Source: Tremella fuciformis (taxonomy: Eukaryota; Basidiomycota; Tremellomycetes; Tremellales; Tremellaceae). From it: a stretch of 64,000 nucleotides of DNA. Under the pieces are notes generated by a model. It saw only the letters and a list, made by a program, of their open reading frames with translations, was not told the DNA's origin and ran no database searches. Positions 63,516-64,000 of the stretch are shown here, in pieces. The DNA lies in NCBI GenBank assembly GCA_032768795.1, contig CP136491.1, positions 2,294,001 to 2,358,000 on the forward strand, in the 5' to 3' direction. Every line of letters starts with the position of its first letter. Within the stretch, counting starts at the first letter, position 1. The position numbers and the translations under genes are program-made.

Positions 63516-64000
63516 CTAGTCCTCGCCTACCCGCTTGACGCCCAAAAGACCAGCCGCGCCCGGCGTACCTATCTTTGGAGGCAAGATCAACACCCTGGTA
63601 TTGCGCCGCCAGAAAGTAACGATGGTCTCGGCCAATTTGGCCGGGTCGTCCTGAGCGTCAGCGTGCCACTTTTCGGCCTCGCCGCTCGAGACGAGAGGCG
63701 ACGCACTTCGTGCAAATAGTGTCCGACGTTCTGCATCACCTCGAGCTGGAACTTGCCTTGCCTGCACGTTAACTTGCCTGTTTGAGATGCATAGGCATAC
63801 ACCACGTACATCTGCCCCACCATCAGCTCCTTGTCGAGGCGTTCCTGTCCGGCGAGGACTAGTAGCCGCGCGCATTTGGCCCCAATGAAGCGCCTGCTGA
63901 GACCGTCGTACCATCCTGAGCGTCAGCTTGCCGAGCTGACGAGGCGCGATGGAATCTCGCCTTGCCAGTATGGCTCGGTCGCCAGTAGGTTCGTGCGCCA
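63516..64000 (-). CDS. PPE1: Protein phosphatase methylesterase Ppe1 (C-terminal part)
   Basis: Ppe1/PME-1 removes the C-terminal methyl ester from the PP2A catalytic subunit; it is an alpha/beta hydrolase. The visible part starts WRTNLLATEPYWQG at the right edge, crosses a GC-AG intron (63916-63960, AAG|GCGAGA) to WYDGLSRRFIGAKCARLLVL, then AGQERLDKELMVGQM, an intron, QGKFQLEVMQNVGHYLHE (the catalytic His lies in VGHYLHE), a last intron and DDPAKLAETIVTFWRRN, with the stop at 63516. The nucleophile Ser motif lies beyond the window. The order of blocks is diagnostic of the family. Confidence 0.88.
   Translation of the reverse strand, partial: AHEPTGDRAILARRDSIAPRQLGKLTLRMVRRSQQALHWGQMRAATSPRRTGTPRQGADGGADVRGVCLCISNRQVNVQARQVPARGDAERRTLFARSASPLVSSGEAEKWHADAQDDPAKLAETIVTFWRRNTRVLILPPKIGTPGAAGLLGVKRVGED

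Noticed and set aside
1..64000. CRISPR arrays, operons or ribosome binding sites
   Set aside because: No regularly spaced direct repeats with unique spacers are present, and the spliced genes show that this is eukaryotic nuclear DNA.

Overview
This window looks like nuclear DNA of a basidiomycete fungus, most likely a yeast-like Tremellomycete. The genes are broken by many short introns (mostly about 37-65 nt, usually with a CTGAC/CTNAY-like branch point 5-20 nt before AG). They are tightly packed, often divergent or convergent. Several household proteins are clearly fungal: Utp22, Rpn8, Ski2, Cwc2, Fcp1, Atg12, Ppe1 and a mitochondrial pyruvate dehydrogenase kinase. The species cannot be fixed from the sequence alone.

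Layout. 1-5.6 kb: the 5' part of UTP22 (-), a small TMEM242-like membrane protein gene (+), a gene for a mitochondrial-looking hydrophilic protein (-) and an F-box-like gene (+). 5.7-12.0 kb: two tandem paralogous multi-pass membrane protein genes (-) with the same four-exon structure. A 3.1-kb Harbinger-type DNA transposon (HARBI1-like transposase plus SANT/Myb-like partner, 16-bp TIRs, 3-bp TSD) sits exactly between them. 12.2-12.9 kb: a 683-bp non-autonomous Helitron. 13.2-16.6 kb: pyruvate dehydrogenase kinase (+) and RPN8 (-). 16.9-25.4 kb: a LINE-type retrotransposon with one continuous 2593-codon ORF (APE, RT, RNase H, zinc knuckle). The two halves of a split tRNA gene flank it, an intron-containing tRNA-Gly(UCC) lies in its 3' part, and a (TAAAG)13 repeat lies at its 5' junction. 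25.4-27.7 kb: no gene recognised.

27.7-36.3 kb holds an accessory cluster that looks catabolic: an SDR (+), a Zn2Cys6 transcription factor (-), a Gfo/Idh/MocA oxidoreductase (-) and a sugar-type MFS transporter (+). The last two share a 586-bp divergent promoter. 36.5-37.6 kb: a secreted Cys-rich protein that is probably GPI-anchored. 38.6-44.0 kb: three adjacent single-exon genes on the minus strand, which together carry four copies of a domain I do not recognise (start motif PxDFxW). 44.4-46.7 kb: a membrane-anchored SGNH hydrolase.

47-64 kb is conserved household sequence again: SKI2 (-), a second, apparently identical Helitron in opposite orientation inside the SKI2/CWC2 divergent promoter, CWC2 (+), FCP1 (+), a Pex14/17-like gene (-), ATG12 (+), a vezatin/Inp2-like gene (-), an OB-fold-like gene (+) and the C-terminal part of PPE1 (-, cut by the window edge). 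The most interesting signals are the LINE that splits a tRNA gene in its anticodon arm, the inverted Helitron pair, the Harbinger insertion between the paralogs, the new-domain array, and four GC-AG introns.
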